A stretch of 64,000 nucleotides of DNA, taken from NCBI GenBank assembly GCA_026390595.1, contig JAPLFQ010000025.1:275808-339807 (forward strand), given 5' to 3'. Below are positions 18,743-27,685 of this stretch, piece by piece (position 1 is the first letter of the stretch; each line of letters opens with the position of its first letter). The notes beneath the pieces were generated by a model, which worked only from the letters and a program-made list of their open reading frames with translations, did no database searches and was not told the origin of the DNA. Source of the stretch: Ignavibacteriales bacterium (GTDB lineage Bacteria > Bacteroidota > Ignavibacteria > UBA10030). Both the position numbers and the translations under genes were made by a program.

Positions 18743-19010
18743 GCAGCGGTTGCGCAGCGATGTATTCTTGCCGGTGAGCAGGATTGTGTTTGATCTCAGA
18801 TTTGTGTCAGTCCGTGTCTCATGACCTAGGGGGATGGTTTCGCGATCAAGCTGCGATCGAAACCAGCGAACTACCGAAGAGGGAACATCGAACTTTGATG
18901 GAAGTGATGCAAGGAGATGCACGGACGAGGCGCGGTGTCGGATCAGCAAAATCATCAAAAGTACGATGACATTACTTCGGAACCACGAAGATTCGCTTGG
19001 CAAATTGGTG

Positions 19011-19082
19011 TAGCCCTAACGGGTTTCGAACCCGTATTTCGGCCTTGAGAGGGCCACGTCCTAGCCTTTAGACGATAGGGCC
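19011..19082 (-). tRNA. tRNA-Glu (anticodon CUC)
   Basis: On the minus strand an acceptor stem GGCCCTA pairs with TAGGGCT. The T-arm is ACGGGTTCGAAACCCGT and the anticodon loop CTCTCAA, giving CUC. The 3' CCA is not encoded. Confidence 0.9.
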
Positions 19083-19313
19083 GGAAGACAATTGCGAATC
19101 GTTAATTGCCAATTGCGAATTGGAGGCAACTAAGAATCCGCGGTGCAATCCAGATGCACGGGTGAAGATAGAATTGCGAATTGAAGAAAGCGCGGCAATC
19201 TGGAATCCGCAATAATGCCGCAAGCAGGTAAAGATGAAATTGCGAATTGTCAATTGCCAATCTCGAATTGCCGTGAAGCACCCAATCCGAAATTCACAAT
19301 CCGCAATCAGTAG
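19083..19313. repeat. AATTGCGAATTG-rich spacer
   Basis: The spacer between tRNA-Glu and the IS4-family element is made of short degenerate repeats such as AATTGCGAATTG, CAATTGCCAATT and AATCCGCAAT. Similar words flank the RAYT palindromes near 9680. No gene is present. Confidence 0.5.
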
Positions 19314-20644
19314 TGTCCGGTTAAGTAGTTTTTGTTTTGCTATAAGTTCTTTGACAAGTGAGCGTTAAACGGATTTTCCAGTGTTATCGATTTGAACTCC
19401 GAAGTACCTTTGGGAAGAGCTTTTGTTACCTCACTATCCATTCCTGAAGGACATTGGCATGCATGCTGGGAGAACCGTCTTTTCACAACTGATGGACTTC
19501 GTGCCGCGTCATGAATTCCGTCGCATCGTCAAGCGCTATCGTGGTGAGCATCGTGTTCGCCACTTCTCCTGTTGGGAGCAATATCTCTCCATGGCGTTTG
19601 CGCAACTGACCTATCGAGAGAGCTTGCGTGACATTGAGACATGCCTACGTTCCCTTGGACCAACACTCTATCATAGTGGCATACGATCCACGATATCACG
19701 GTCAACACTTGCCTATGCAAATGAACGACGCTCATGGAAGATCTATCAGGATCTGGCTCTCGTGCTTATCGACCGAGCCCGTGTGTTGTACCGTGACGAT
19801 CGCTTGCTCAGTGAGATCGAAAGCGCAGTCTATGCTCTTGATGCAACAACGATCGAACTGTGTTTAGCGCTGTTCCCATGGGCGCGAGCACAAAACCATC
19901 TGAGAACATGCGCAGGAGTCAAGCTGCACACACTCTTGGACGTACAGCGCAATCTGCCTGTATTTGCTAGGATTTCTGTCGCCAATCTATATGAAGTGCA
20001 CATTCTTGACGAACTCGTATTTGAACCTGGTGCCTTCTACGTGCTCGACAGAGGATATACAGACTTCAGGCGCTTGAAGATTATCGATTCTTCCAGAGCC
20101 TTCTTCGTTATACGCGCCAAAAAGGGATTGCGCTTTACACGTACCGTTTCCCATGCGGTCGACAAATCACGGGGCATCAACGTTGATCAAACCATTCACC
20201 TGGTGATCAAGCGTTCACTCGAAGGATACCCGGATGCTCTGCGGCGCATCAAGTTCTTTGACATGGAGAAGAAACGTACGTTCGTGTTCCTTACGAACAA
20301 TTTCCTGCTCGATGCAGCTTTGATTGCAGAACTCTATCGCTCGCGCTGGAAGATCGAACTGTTCTTCAAGTGGATCAAGCAGCATCTTCGCATCAAGGTC
20401 TTCTATGGCACAACATCGAATGCCGTCAACACCCAAATCTGGATTGCGCTTTCGGTTTTCGTCCTTGTGGCCATCATCAAGAAAGAACTCGACATCCATG
20501 CGCCACTTTACACAATTCTACAGATTCTGAGCGTCACCCTTTTTGAGAAAGAACCGATAAATCAAATACTTACAACGACCCCATTCCCAATTGACTCTGT
20601 CTCTCCCGTTAAGCAGTTGAATCTATTCAACTTTTAACCGGACA
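19314..20644 (+). mobile_element. IS4-family insertion sequence between two tRNA genes
   Basis: The element is about 1331 bp, bounded by inverted repeats TGTCCGGTTAA (left, 19314) and TTAACCGGACA (right, ending 20644), with one transposase gene. The flanks are AATCCGCAAT-type spacer on both sides. I could not define a target duplication. Confidence 0.85.
19459..20637 (+). CDS. IS4-family transposase (DUF4372 N-terminus)
   Basis: This 392-residue protein starts MHAGRTVFSQLMDFVP. FSCWEQYLSMAFAQLTYRES matches the N-terminal domain of the IS4 transposases related to ISPepr1/IS4Sa. DDE residues are Asp in YALDATTIEL, Asp in YVLDRGYTDF and Glu in the YREK-like YRSRWKIELFFKWIKQ. It looks complete. 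AAGGACATTGGC precedes the ATG; a TTG-initiated longer frame from 19423 is less likely. Confidence 0.9.
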   Translation: MHAGRTVFSQLMDFVPRHEFRRIVKRYRGEHRVRHFSCWEQYLSMAFAQLTYRESLRDIETCLRSLGPTLYHSGIRSTISRSTLAYANERRSWKIYQDLALVLIDRARVLYRDDRLLSEIESAVYALDATTIELCLALFPWARAQNHLRTCAGVKLHTLLDVQRNLPVFARISVANLYEVHILDELVFEPGAFYVLDRGYTDFRRLKIIDSSRAFFVIRAKKGLRFTRTVSHAVDKSRGINVDQTIHLVIKRSLEGYPDALRRIKFFDMEKKRTFVFLTNNFLLDAALIAELYRSRWKIELFFKWIKQHLRIKVFYGTTSNAVNTQIWIALSVFVLVAIIKKELDIHAPLYTILQILSVTLFEKEPINQILTTTPFPIDSVSPVKQLNLFNF

Positions 20645-20672
20645 GCAGTGATCCGCAATCCGCAATGTTTTG

Positions 20673-20745
20673 CTGCCCCGCTAGGGCTCGAACCTAGACT
20701 CTTCTGATCCAGAGTCAGACGTGTTGCCAATTACACCACGGGGCA
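20673..20745 (-). tRNA. tRNA-Gln (anticodon CUG)
   Basis: On the minus strand the acceptor stem TGCCCCG pairs with CGGGGCA. The anticodon stem-loop TCTGA-CTCTGGA-TCAGA gives CUG, and the T-arm is CTAGGTTCGAGCCCTAG. The 3' CCA is not encoded. Confidence 0.9.
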
Positions 20746-20773
20746 ATCTTGAATTTCATAAGCTCCGTTGATA

Positions 20774-20935
20774 GTCCTGAGCGCTTGCCCGCTGAAGCCC
20801 GAAGGGCGTAAGGGGGAAGTCGAAGGACACCACGGGCATCATCTTCCGCGGATGTCCTGAGCGCAGTCGAAGGACACCACGGGCATCATCTCCCGCGGAT
20901 GTGCTGAGCGCAGTCGAAGGTCACCACGGGGCAAT
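20774..20935. repeat. Three direct copies of a 47-bp hairpin repeat
   Basis: The unit GTCCTGAGCGCAGTCGAAGG plus 27 bases recurs at 20774 (interrupted by about 33 bases), 20854 and 20901 (partial). Each unit contains the inverted pair GTCCT/AGGAC. A related CCTGAGCG...GTCGAAGG word occurs near 23215. This is a common intergenic repeat type, with no spacers. Confidence 0.6.
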
Positions 20936-21071
20936 AATAACCGGGTAATAAAGTACAGAAAAAGAAATTATTTTCCAATCAATTTCATCTGCTCTTCACA
21001 GCCGTAAGGGCACGCGACTTCGAATCAATGCGTACGATCTCCACTCTCCGTACTCCCCGGTCCCGGTAACC

Positions 21072-21100
21072 TTGACTTTCGGGCCATTTTTTGGTATACT
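21072..21100 (+). promoter_or_regulatory. Sigma-70-like promoter upstream of psd
   Basis: TTGACT and TATACT are separated by exactly 17 bases. The predicted start near 21107 leaves a 5' leader of about 370 bases before psd. Confidence 0.6.
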
Positions 21101-21477
21101 TTCTCCGATTTCAAAAAGCATGTACGTCTAAAATCCTGTTTGTCGCCTTTGAAACAGCGTTATTGAGATTTCTCTTCAACGAACCAGGGCGAGATTACTA
21201 AAAGGGAAAACGGACACTACAGGTTGGCTCCAGGCCTTGATTCCCTCTGCATTGATACTTATTGCCGCACCGATCACCACCTCGAGATCTCTCCCGCTCG
21301 ACGCACTCCACAACCTAACCAGTTCGGCCGCTATTATCAATTCAGGCGCCCCTGCGGCCATTTCGGTGCACACCCGGGACAGGCAGGTTGTGAGCTCCTT
21401 CGATCGCCAGAAGGCCGCGCCGCACAACGGCCCGGGCGGACGTTTCGCACATCTACAAAAGAATTGACAGCCTCACT
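21101..21477 (+). other. Long leader region upstream of psd without a recognised gene
   Basis: This stretch holds a weak 76-codon plus-strand frame (21237-21467) and an 83-codon minus-strand frame. Neither has a domain I recognise or a good ribosome-binding site. It may be a transcribed leader from the promoter at 21072. Confidence 0.35.
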
Positions 21478-22128
21478 ATGATCACGAAGTACGGCTACGA
21501 TGTCTTCTTTACAGTGGTTATCATCTGCCTCATGGTAGTTGCCCTTACGCTGGTCTTCCTTGAGCCAAAGGTGCCGAAATATGTCATCTCCGGCTCGGCC
21601 CTGGTCTTGCTGATGCTGACGGTGAATTTCTTTCGGGACCCCAACCGTTCGACTCCTCCGGGCGAAAACCTGATCATAGCCCCGGCGGACGGCAAGATCA
21701 TCGCGGTGCGGGAGGTGGATGAAAAGGAGTATCTGCGCGCAAAGGCCACAGTCATCAGCATCTTCATGTCCCCCCTCAACGTTCACGTCAACCGTAATCC
21801 CATTTCCGGGACTGTGGGACACCTCCGTTATGTGAAGGGGGAATACTTCGCCGCGTTCGAAGAGAAAGCGTCGGAGAAAAACGAGCAAATGCTTATCGGC
21901 ATTGAGAATCCGAAGGGCCGCGTCCTCTTTAAACAGATCGCCGGTTTCGTAGCCCGGCGCATCGTGTGCACGCTGAAGATGGGCGAACAGGTGAAAGCCG
22001 GGGACCGTTTCGGAATGATCAAATTTGGATCAAGAGTGGATGTGTTTGTCCCCGTGCGGGCAGCTGTAAACGCCAAAGTGGGCGACTTGACAGTCGCGGG
22101 GGAAACCGTGCTTGCAGAATTTCAATAG
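21478..22128 (+). CDS. psd: Phosphatidylserine decarboxylase proenzyme
   Basis: Converts phosphatidylserine to phosphatidylethanolamine at the inner membrane. The protein has 216 residues, the short archaeal/Bacteroidota-type form. Two N-terminal membrane segments precede the catalytic part (FFRDPNR, APADGKI, MSPLNVHVNR). The self-cleavage site is Gly184-Ser185 in KFGSRVDVF, where the Ser becomes the pyruvoyl cofactor. The next gene, pssA, makes its substrate and starts 21 bases downstream, so the two form a phospholipid operon. Confidence 0.93.
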   Translation: MITKYGYDVFFTVVIICLMVVALTLVFLEPKVPKYVISGSALVLLMLTVNFFRDPNRSTPPGENLIIAPADGKIIAVREVDEKEYLRAKATVISIFMSPLNVHVNRNPISGTVGHLRYVKGEYFAAFEEKASEKNEQMLIGIENPKGRVLFKQIAGFVARRIVCTLKMGEQVKAGDRFGMIKFGSRVDVFVPVRAAVNAKVGDLTVAGETVLAEFQ

Positions 22129-22149
22129 TTCCTGCGGAGACAAAGAATT

Positions 22150-22914
22150 ATGAAAATCACAAGAGCAGTTGTCCCAAGCCTGTTCACGGTCCTGAATGCC
22201 TTCTGCGGATTCTTGTCGATCCTGAACGCGAGTCAGGGAAGGATCGAGATGGCCGCGTGGTTTATCGTTCTGGCGGGGGGATTTGATACGTTTGACGGCA
22301 TCATGGCCCGCATCACCCGCTCCTCGAGCCAGTTTGGTGTGGAGCTCGATTCTCTGGCCGATGTGGTATCGTTTGGCGCCGCCCCTTCATTCCTCGTCTA
22401 CCAGGCGTACCTCGGTACGCTCGGGAGCGTTGGAGTCATCATCAGTTCACTGCCGCTCGTATTCGGTGCCATCCGGCTCGCGCGCTTCAATGTGCAGCTC
22501 GTCGGGTTTGAAAAAGACCACTTCAAAGGGCTCCCGATTCCCGCTGCGGCGATCACCATCTGTGCGTACCTCCTTCAGTACAATACCGAACTTGGCGGGC
22601 TCAACGGGTGGACACACGACGGACTTGTCGCGCTGGTGCTCATCATTTCGCTCCTGATGGTCAGCAAAGTGCGATATGACACGCTGCCGAAGTTTAACCG
22701 CCGTGGATTCCGCGCTCACCCGTGGCGTGTGGTCGCGTTCTCCATCGCCGGTCTCATAGTCCTCGTATCGAAGGGGAATCTTCTCTTCCCGGTGATGGCG
22801 GCGTTCATCGGATTCGGAATATTGCGGGGCATCTACGAATGGGCCCGATCCATTGCCTCACACGTGGAAAAGGAACCGGAAGAAGAGAGCGAGATCTCAA
22901 GCATCGACATCTAA
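22150..22914 (+). CDS. pssA: CDP-diacylglycerol--serine O-phosphatidyltransferase
   Basis: Makes phosphatidylserine from CDP-diacylglycerol and serine in the inner membrane. The CDP-alcohol phosphotransferase signature is complete: FDTFDGIMAR, then G after eight residues, then two spaced Asp in ELDSLADVVSFG. About seven hydrophobic segments are present in 254 residues. It is co-directional with psd, completing the route to phosphatidylethanolamine. Confidence 0.93.
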   Translation: MKITRAVVPSLFTVLNAFCGFLSILNASQGRIEMAAWFIVLAGGFDTFDGIMARITRSSSQFGVELDSLADVVSFGAAPSFLVYQAYLGTLGSVGVIISSLPLVFGAIRLARFNVQLVGFEKDHFKGLPIPAAAITICAYLLQYNTELGGLNGWTHDGLVALVLIISLLMVSKVRYDTLPKFNRRGFRAHPWRVVAFSIAGLIVLVSKGNLLFPVMAAFIGFGILRGIYEWARSIASHVEKEPEEESEISSIDI

Positions 22915-23340
22915 AAGCAGCATCAAGAAGAACCTCGTCTTTCTATAGACAATCTCTAGAACTCATCTCAAAAACGCCAACGACGTCATTGCGAGGCGCT
23001 CTTTGCCGAAGTCCCGCTCTTTCGATCCGCCTATGTGCGGGATCCAGAGAGGCGGACAATCTCTCTTTTGTCTCGGCATACCTTGGTGAGATTGCTTCGC
23101 TCGCCCCTGCGGGGCATCGCTCGCAATGACTTTGAGGGTTTTTGAGATAGCTTCTAGTAAGTCCAAAACGCTTCTCAGTATTTCTTTCTTTGCGTCCTTC
23201 GTTTACCCCGACGTCCTGAGCGAGCGCAGCGAGTCGAAGGATTGTCGGGGCGGCTTTGCCTGCCCGCCTCTGAGAATTCCATGAGGCAGGCGGGCGTGAG
23301 AATTCTTGACATGGGTCTTAATTAACGACGGAGAAACGAC
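22915..23340. other. Intergenic region holding a palindromic repeat and hairpins
   Basis: No gene is visible. The stretch contains the MITE-like element at 22956-23157, a CCTGAGCG...GTCGAAGG repeat near 23215, and a GC hairpin (GCCTGCCCGCCTC/GAGGCAGGCGGGC) near 23260-23297. Confidence 0.5.
22956..23157. repeat. MITE-like palindromic element, copy A
   Basis: The element has inverted ends CTAGAACTCATCTCAAAAAC and (inverted right end) CTAGAAGCTATCTCAAAAAC. The inverted match continues to GTCATTGCGAG. It carries no transposase. A shorter relative sits at 59634-59788. Copy A has about 45 extra bases in the left arm. Confidence 0.7.
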
Positions 23341-23592
23341 TTGTATCATTCAAAAATCTTGGTGACATTGAGGCAGTCGATACTCGACCCTCAGGGGAAA
23401 GCCGTTGAGCACGGCGCCCATTCGCTTGGCTACGATCGTGTCCGGAACGTCCGCATCGGCAAATTCGTGGAATTGAATGTGGATGCTCAGAACAAGGAAG
23501 AAGCTGAGAAGATCACGAGGGAAGTAAGCGAAAAACTGCTCGCAAATCCCGTGATGGAAGACTTTAGCTTCACGGTGGAAGAGAAAAGTTAA
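23341..23592 (+). CDS. purS: Phosphoribosylformylglycinamidine synthase subunit PurS
   Basis: Small subunit (83 residues) of the three-part FGAM synthase of purine synthesis; it bridges PurQ and PurL. Typical features are KILVTLRQSILDPQGKAVEHG and the ending EDFSFTVEE. The start is a TTG preceded by CGGAG at good spacing; no ATG is available. purQ follows 96 bases downstream; purL is not in the window. Confidence 0.92.
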   Translation: MYHSKILVTLRQSILDPQGKAVEHGAHSLGYDRVRNVRIGKFVELNVDAQNKEEAEKITREVSEKLLANPVMEDFSFTVEEKS

Positions 23593-23688
23593 TTGGTTAA
23601 TTGGTCATATGGTTGAGTTGTTAGTTGCAAAGTGGTTAACTAACCACTCACCAATTAGCCAACCCGGCACTAACTCGTTAGTCCTTTT

Positions 23689-24402
23689 ATGGCTCTCAAA
23701 TTCGGCATTGTCGTATTTCCCGGATCGAACTGCGATCACGATTCCCACTACGTCGCGGAAACGATCCTCGGCCAGGAAGCCCGGCTGATCTGGCACAAGG
23801 AAACGTCCCTCGGCGACGTCGATATTGTGATACTTCCGGGGGGATTCTCGTACGGCGACTATCTCCGTTGCGGGGCCTTGGCGCGGTTTTCACCCATCAT
23901 GAAAGAAGTCGTGCGGTTCGCGAATAATGGGGGGGCCGTTTTCGGCATCTGTAACGGCTTTCAGGTTCTCGTTGAGGCGGGACTGCTTCCGGGCGTACTC
24001 CTGCGTAACGACTCGCTCAAGTTCGTCTGCAAGTATGTCAACGTGCGGGTTGAAAACACCGGGACGATGTTCACTTCTCGCTGCAAGAAGGGGGAGATTC
24101 TCGCAATCCCCATTGCCCACGGCGACGGGAATTACTTTACTGACGAAGACACGCTGAAACGTCTGGAGGATGGAAACCAAGTCGTCTTCCGGTACTGTGA
24201 CCAATCCGGCATCGTAACGGGTGGGTCCAATCCCAATGGCTCGATCTCCAACATCGCCGGGATCATCAACGAACAGGGAAATGTCATGGGTATGATGCCG
24301 CATCCTGAGCGGGCATCGGATCCTGCCCTTCACCATACCGATGGCAGAAAGATATTCGATTCGATCATAGAAAGTTTCGTTCAACAATCACAACTTGTTT
24401 GA
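23689..24402 (+). CDS. purQ: Phosphoribosylformylglycinamidine synthase subunit PurQ (glutaminase)
   Basis: Class I glutamine amidotransferase that supplies ammonia to PurL. The nucleophile is Cys88 in FGICNGFQ, and the His/Glu pair is in MMPHPERA. The N-terminus [12 protein letters not shown] is diagnostic of PurQ. At 237 residues it has the usual length for the separate subunit. Confidence 0.95.
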   Translation: MALKFGIVVFPGSNCDHDSHYVAETILGQEARLIWHKETSLGDVDIVILPGGFSYGDYLRCGALARFSPIMKEVVRFANNGGAVFGICNGFQVLVEAGLLPGVLLRNDSLKFVCKYVNVRVENTGTMFTSRCKKGEILAIPIAHGDGNYFTDEDTLKRLEDGNQVVFRYCDQSGIVTGGSNPNGSISNIAGIINEQGNVMGMMPHPERASDPALHHTDGRKIFDSIIESFVQQSQLV

Positions 24403-24419
24403 AGGGAGTGTGTAGGAGT

Positions 24420-24623
24420 ATGAGTCTCGGAGCGCCTGAAATAATTCTCATATTGTTTGTCATTCTGATTTTCTTCGGTGCCAAGAAGATACCGGAGCTT
24501 GCAAAAGGACTGGGAACCGGTATGCGGGAGTTTCGCAAGGCGGCACGCGAAATCCAGGATGATATCGAAAAAGACGTCAAACAGATCGATACCAAGAAGA
24601 CCGACGAAGAGCCCAAGAAGTAG
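24420..24623 (+). CDS. tatA: Sec-independent protein translocase TatA/E
   Basis: This 67-residue protein has one N-terminal membrane helix ([20 protein letters not shown]), the [14 protein letters not shown] hinge and an amphipathic helix, then an acidic and basic tail. It forms the pore of the twin-arginine translocase. The ATG at 24420 follows AGGAG. tatC is not nearby. Confidence 0.92.
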   Translation: MSLGAPEIILILFVILIFFGAKKIPELAKGLGTGMREFRKAAREIQDDIEKDVKQIDTKKTDEEPKK

Positions 24624-24923
24624 TTGTTGTCCTCCTGCAACAGACCTCGCGGCGATGCCCGGTCCTTGGGTAGGGGCGATCGTGCGGTGACCAATTCCTT
24701 CGCAACACTCCACGTCTGGCAGCTCGGAGCATTGGCAGGTTGTTGGAATTCTGATTGTTGAGACAAAGATAAACCGCAAAGGCCGCCTGATATTTTCTTG
24801 GGGGCTCTCTGCGTCCTTGGTGGTTCGTTCCTGAACGTGTTTACAAGAGAGACCACGGAAGCAGTGGACAGTTCCTAACCGATTGCCGGCAAGCTGCGGC
24901 AAGAGCCGAAGTATACCACCACG
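24624..24923. other. Intergenic spacer
   Basis: No gene or clear promoter is seen. It contains the degenerate word CTCTGCGTCCTTGGTGGTT, which also appears in part near 26385. Confidence 0.4.
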
Positions 24924-26339
24924 ATGAAATCGTTCGACTCAATACAGTCTGAGTTGCGCGCAGGACGTACCAGCTGCGAGCGGCTGACGCAGGACTACAT
25001 CGCCGCGATCGACGCGGGGAAGGAGCTCAATGCGTTCCTTTCCGTCTTTCCGAAGCAGGCCCTGGAAAGCGCGCGAGCCGTCGACCGGAAGCTCTCGGGC
25101 GGGACCGCCGGGCCTCTGGCCGGCATGGTCGTCGCTGTCAAGGATGTGCTCTGCGTTGAAGGGGAGCGCGTGACATGCGGATCGAAGATACTCGAGAATT
25201 TCGTTTCTCTCTATGATGCAACAGCAGTCTCCCGCCTCAAAGCGGCCGATGCAATCCTGATTGGCAAGACAAACATGGATGAGTTCGCCATGGGCTCGTC
25301 GACGGAAAACTCCGCGTACGGGCGCGTCCGGCTGCCGCAGGACAACGCGCGTGTGCCCGGAGGGTCGAGCGGCGGTTCAGCCGTGGCTGTGCGGGCGGGC
25401 CAGTGCACCACGTCGCTCGGTTCCGACACAGGCGGTTCCATTCGTCAGCCTGCGTCGTTCACCGGTGTGGTAGGGTTGAAACCGACCTACGGCAGAGTAT
25501 CCCGGTACGGGCTGGTCGCGTTCGCGTCCTCGTTCGATTCAATCGGACCGTTCGCTCTGACCACGAGGGACGCCGCCAGAATTCTACAGGTCATCGCCGG
25601 GCATGATGAACGCGATTCGACCTGCTCGCGCAAGCCTGTCCCGGACTATCTCGCTGCGCTGACGCGCGACGTGCAAGGACTGCGTGTCGGGATTCCGAAA
25701 GAGTACTTTGGTGAAGGGCTCGACCCCGAGGTCCGCGCAGCTGTCGAGAAGAGCATCGAGGTCCTTAAGAAATCCGGCGCAACGGTCGGCGAGGTCAGCC
25801 TGCCGCACACCGAGTACACCATCGCCGCGTACTATATTCTTGCGACGGCGGAAGCATCGTCCAATCTTGCCCGGTATGACGGAGCGCGTTACGGGTTCCG
25901 GGCCGAAAAGGCAAAGGACCTGGCAGAGATGTACGTCAAGTCGCGCAGTGCGGGATTCGGGACGGAGGTAAAGCGGCGAATCATGCTCGGCACGTACGTT
26001 CTCTCCTCTGGATACTACGACGCCTATTACCGCAAGGGGCAGAAAGTACGTCGGCTGATACAAAAGGACTTCTTTGACGCTTTCCGGAATTTCGACTGCC
26101 TCATCACTCCCACGTCGCCGACAACTGCGTTCAAGGCGGGCGAGAAGGCGGATGATCCTTTGAAGATGTACCTGTCGGATGTCTACACCACATCGGCGAA
26201 TCTCGCCGGAATTCCGGGAATCAGCATCCCGTGCGGGACAGACAGGCAGGGTCTCCCGATTGGCCTCCAGATCCTCGGGCGCCAATTTGATGAGTCCACT
26301 ATCCTGAAAGTTGCTGATTTTCTGGAAAGCGCTTCTTAA
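24924..26339 (+). CDS. gatA: Asp-tRNA(Asn)/Glu-tRNA(Gln) amidotransferase subunit A
   Basis: Amidase-signature enzyme that releases ammonia from glutamine to amidate mischarged Glu-tRNA(Gln) or Asp-tRNA(Asn). The catalytic triad is present with canonical spacing: Lys73 (VAVKDVL), cis-Ser148 (GGSSGGS) and nucleophile Ser172 (SDTGGSIRQPAS). Length is 471 residues. gatB and gatC are not adjacent. The requirement for this route is consistent with the organism's group. Confidence 0.93.
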   Translation: MKSFDSIQSELRAGRTSCERLTQDYIAAIDAGKELNAFLSVFPKQALESARAVDRKLSGGTAGPLAGMVVAVKDVLCVEGERVTCGSKILENFVSLYDATAVSRLKAADAILIGKTNMDEFAMGSSTENSAYGRVRLPQDNARVPGGSSGGSAVAVRAGQCTTSLGSDTGGSIRQPASFTGVVGLKPTYGRVSRYGLVAFASSFDSIGPFALTTRDAARILQVIAGHDERDSTCSRKPVPDYLAALTRDVQGLRVGIPKEYFGEGLDPEVRAAVEKSIEVLKKSGATVGEVSLPHTEYTIAAYYILATAEASSNLARYDGARYGFRAEKAKDLAEMYVKSRSAGFGTEVKRRIMLGTYVLSSGYYDAYYRKGQKVRRLIQKDFFDAFRNFDCLITPTSPTTAFKAGEKADDPLKMYLSDVYTTSANLAGIPGISIPCGTDRQGLPIGLQILGRQFDESTILKVADFLESAS

Positions 26340-26463
26340 CTTTGGTCGAGTTCATTGGGCTTGCTCAGGGCATTCGAACTCTGCGTCTCTGCGTTGAAAA
26401 CCATAGAATGATCTACGAGAACCACCAACAGATCCTCTCATTTCAAACATATTCTACTGACAT

Positions 26464-27486
26464 ATGAGCATACTCGTTGATAAGAACACCCGCCTGGTCG
26501 TCCAGGGAATCACCGGTGGCGAAGGTACCTTTCATACCAAGCAGATGATCGAATACGGAACGAACGTTGTAGCGGGCGTCACCCCGGGAAAAGGGGGAAC
26601 GACGTATCATGGAAATGAAAAGGATCGGTTCACGACTCCGATTCCGGTCTACAACACGGTCGCCGAAGCCGTTGAGAAAGAGAAGGCAAACACGTCGGTG
26701 ATCTTCGTCCCTGCCGGCGGAGCGGCTGACGCCATCATGGAAGCGGCCGATGCCGGCGTGAAGCTCGTCGTCGCCATCACAGAGGGAATTCCTGCGAATG
26801 ATATGGTGAAGGTCTACGATCATCTGAAGTCTCTCGGCGTCAGGATGATCGGCCCCAACTGTCCCGGAATCATCACGCCGGGTCAGGCCAAGGTTGGCAT
26901 CATGCCCGGATTCATCCACAAAGCCGGACGCGTCGGACTGGTCTCGAGAAGTGGAACATTGACCTATGAAGCAGTCGGCCAGCTCACGCATCGCGGCATC
27001 GGGCAATCGACCTGCATCGGTATCGGCGGCGATCCGGTCATCGGCACGCGGTTTATCGACGCCGTGAAGCTCTTCAATGAAGACCCCGGTACGGAAGCAA
27101 TGATCCTCATCGGCGAGATCGGCGGAACGGCGGAAGAGGAAGCAGCCGAGTATATCAAGAAGCACGTGAAGAAACCGGTCGTGGGTTTCATCGCCGGTCA
27201 GACAGCGCCGCCGGGACGGAGAATGGGGCATGCCGGAGCGATTATCTCGGGAGGAAAGGGGACGGCGGCTGAGAAATTCGAGGCCTTCCGGAAAGCGGGC
27301 ATCCATGTCGTCGAAAGTCCCGCGCTCATCGGGGAAACGATGGAGCGGGTTCTCAAGGGGCTGAAAGGGAAGAAGTCTGTTCCAAAGGCAAAACCAAAAT
27401 CGGCGCGCAAAAAGGTCGGCGTGAAGAAACGCGTGAAACCTCCGGTGAAAAAGAAACCGGCTCCCCGCAAGAAGGGGAAGAAATAG
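26464..27486 (+). CDS. sucD: Succinyl-CoA synthetase alpha subunit with lysine-rich C-terminal tail
   Basis: ADP/GDP-forming ligase subunit of the TCA cycle. The CoA-binding Rossmann domain begins [14 protein letters not shown], and the phosphorylated His is about residue 256 in RRMGHAGAI. The core ends near residue 300 at the normal family end. It is followed by a 40-residue tail holding 18 Lys and 3 Arg plus several Pro, absent from typical SucD. The tail is in frame and ends at a normal stop. sucC is not adjacent. The tail's role is unknown; nucleic-acid or membrane association are possibilities. Confidence 0.92.
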   Translation: MSILVDKNTRLVVQGITGGEGTFHTKQMIEYGTNVVAGVTPGKGGTTYHGNEKDRFTTPIPVYNTVAEAVEKEKANTSVIFVPAGGAADAIMEAADAGVKLVVAITEGIPANDMVKVYDHLKSLGVRMIGPNCPGIITPGQAKVGIMPGFIHKAGRVGLVSRSGTLTYEAVGQLTHRGIGQSTCIGIGGDPVIGTRFIDAVKLFNEDPGTEAMILIGEIGGTAEEEAAEYIKKHVKKPVVGFIAGQTAPPGRRMGHAGAIISGGKGTAAEKFEAFRKAGIHVVESPALIGETMERVLKGLKGKKSVPKAKPKSARKKVGVKKRVKPPVKKKPAPRKKGKK

Positions 27487-27685
27487 CAATGGAGTAGATC
27501 GGAATCGATCTCAAGAACACGTTCGCAAGCTCGGAGAGTCTCACGCCAGGCCGCCAAGAGCATCAGTATCCTTCTCTTCATTAGCGTTGTTGCGTGATAG
27601 CTTTGAGTGGGTTCCTGGAAAATGTGTCTGAGGGTTAACGGCACATTTTTTCTTTCGCCCGTCATGAACAGCAGAGGCAAACACT

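Noticed and set aside
20774..20935. Possible CRISPR array
   Set aside because: Only three copies of a 47-bp unit, directly adjacent with no unique spacers and no cas genes; it is an intergenic hairpin repeat.
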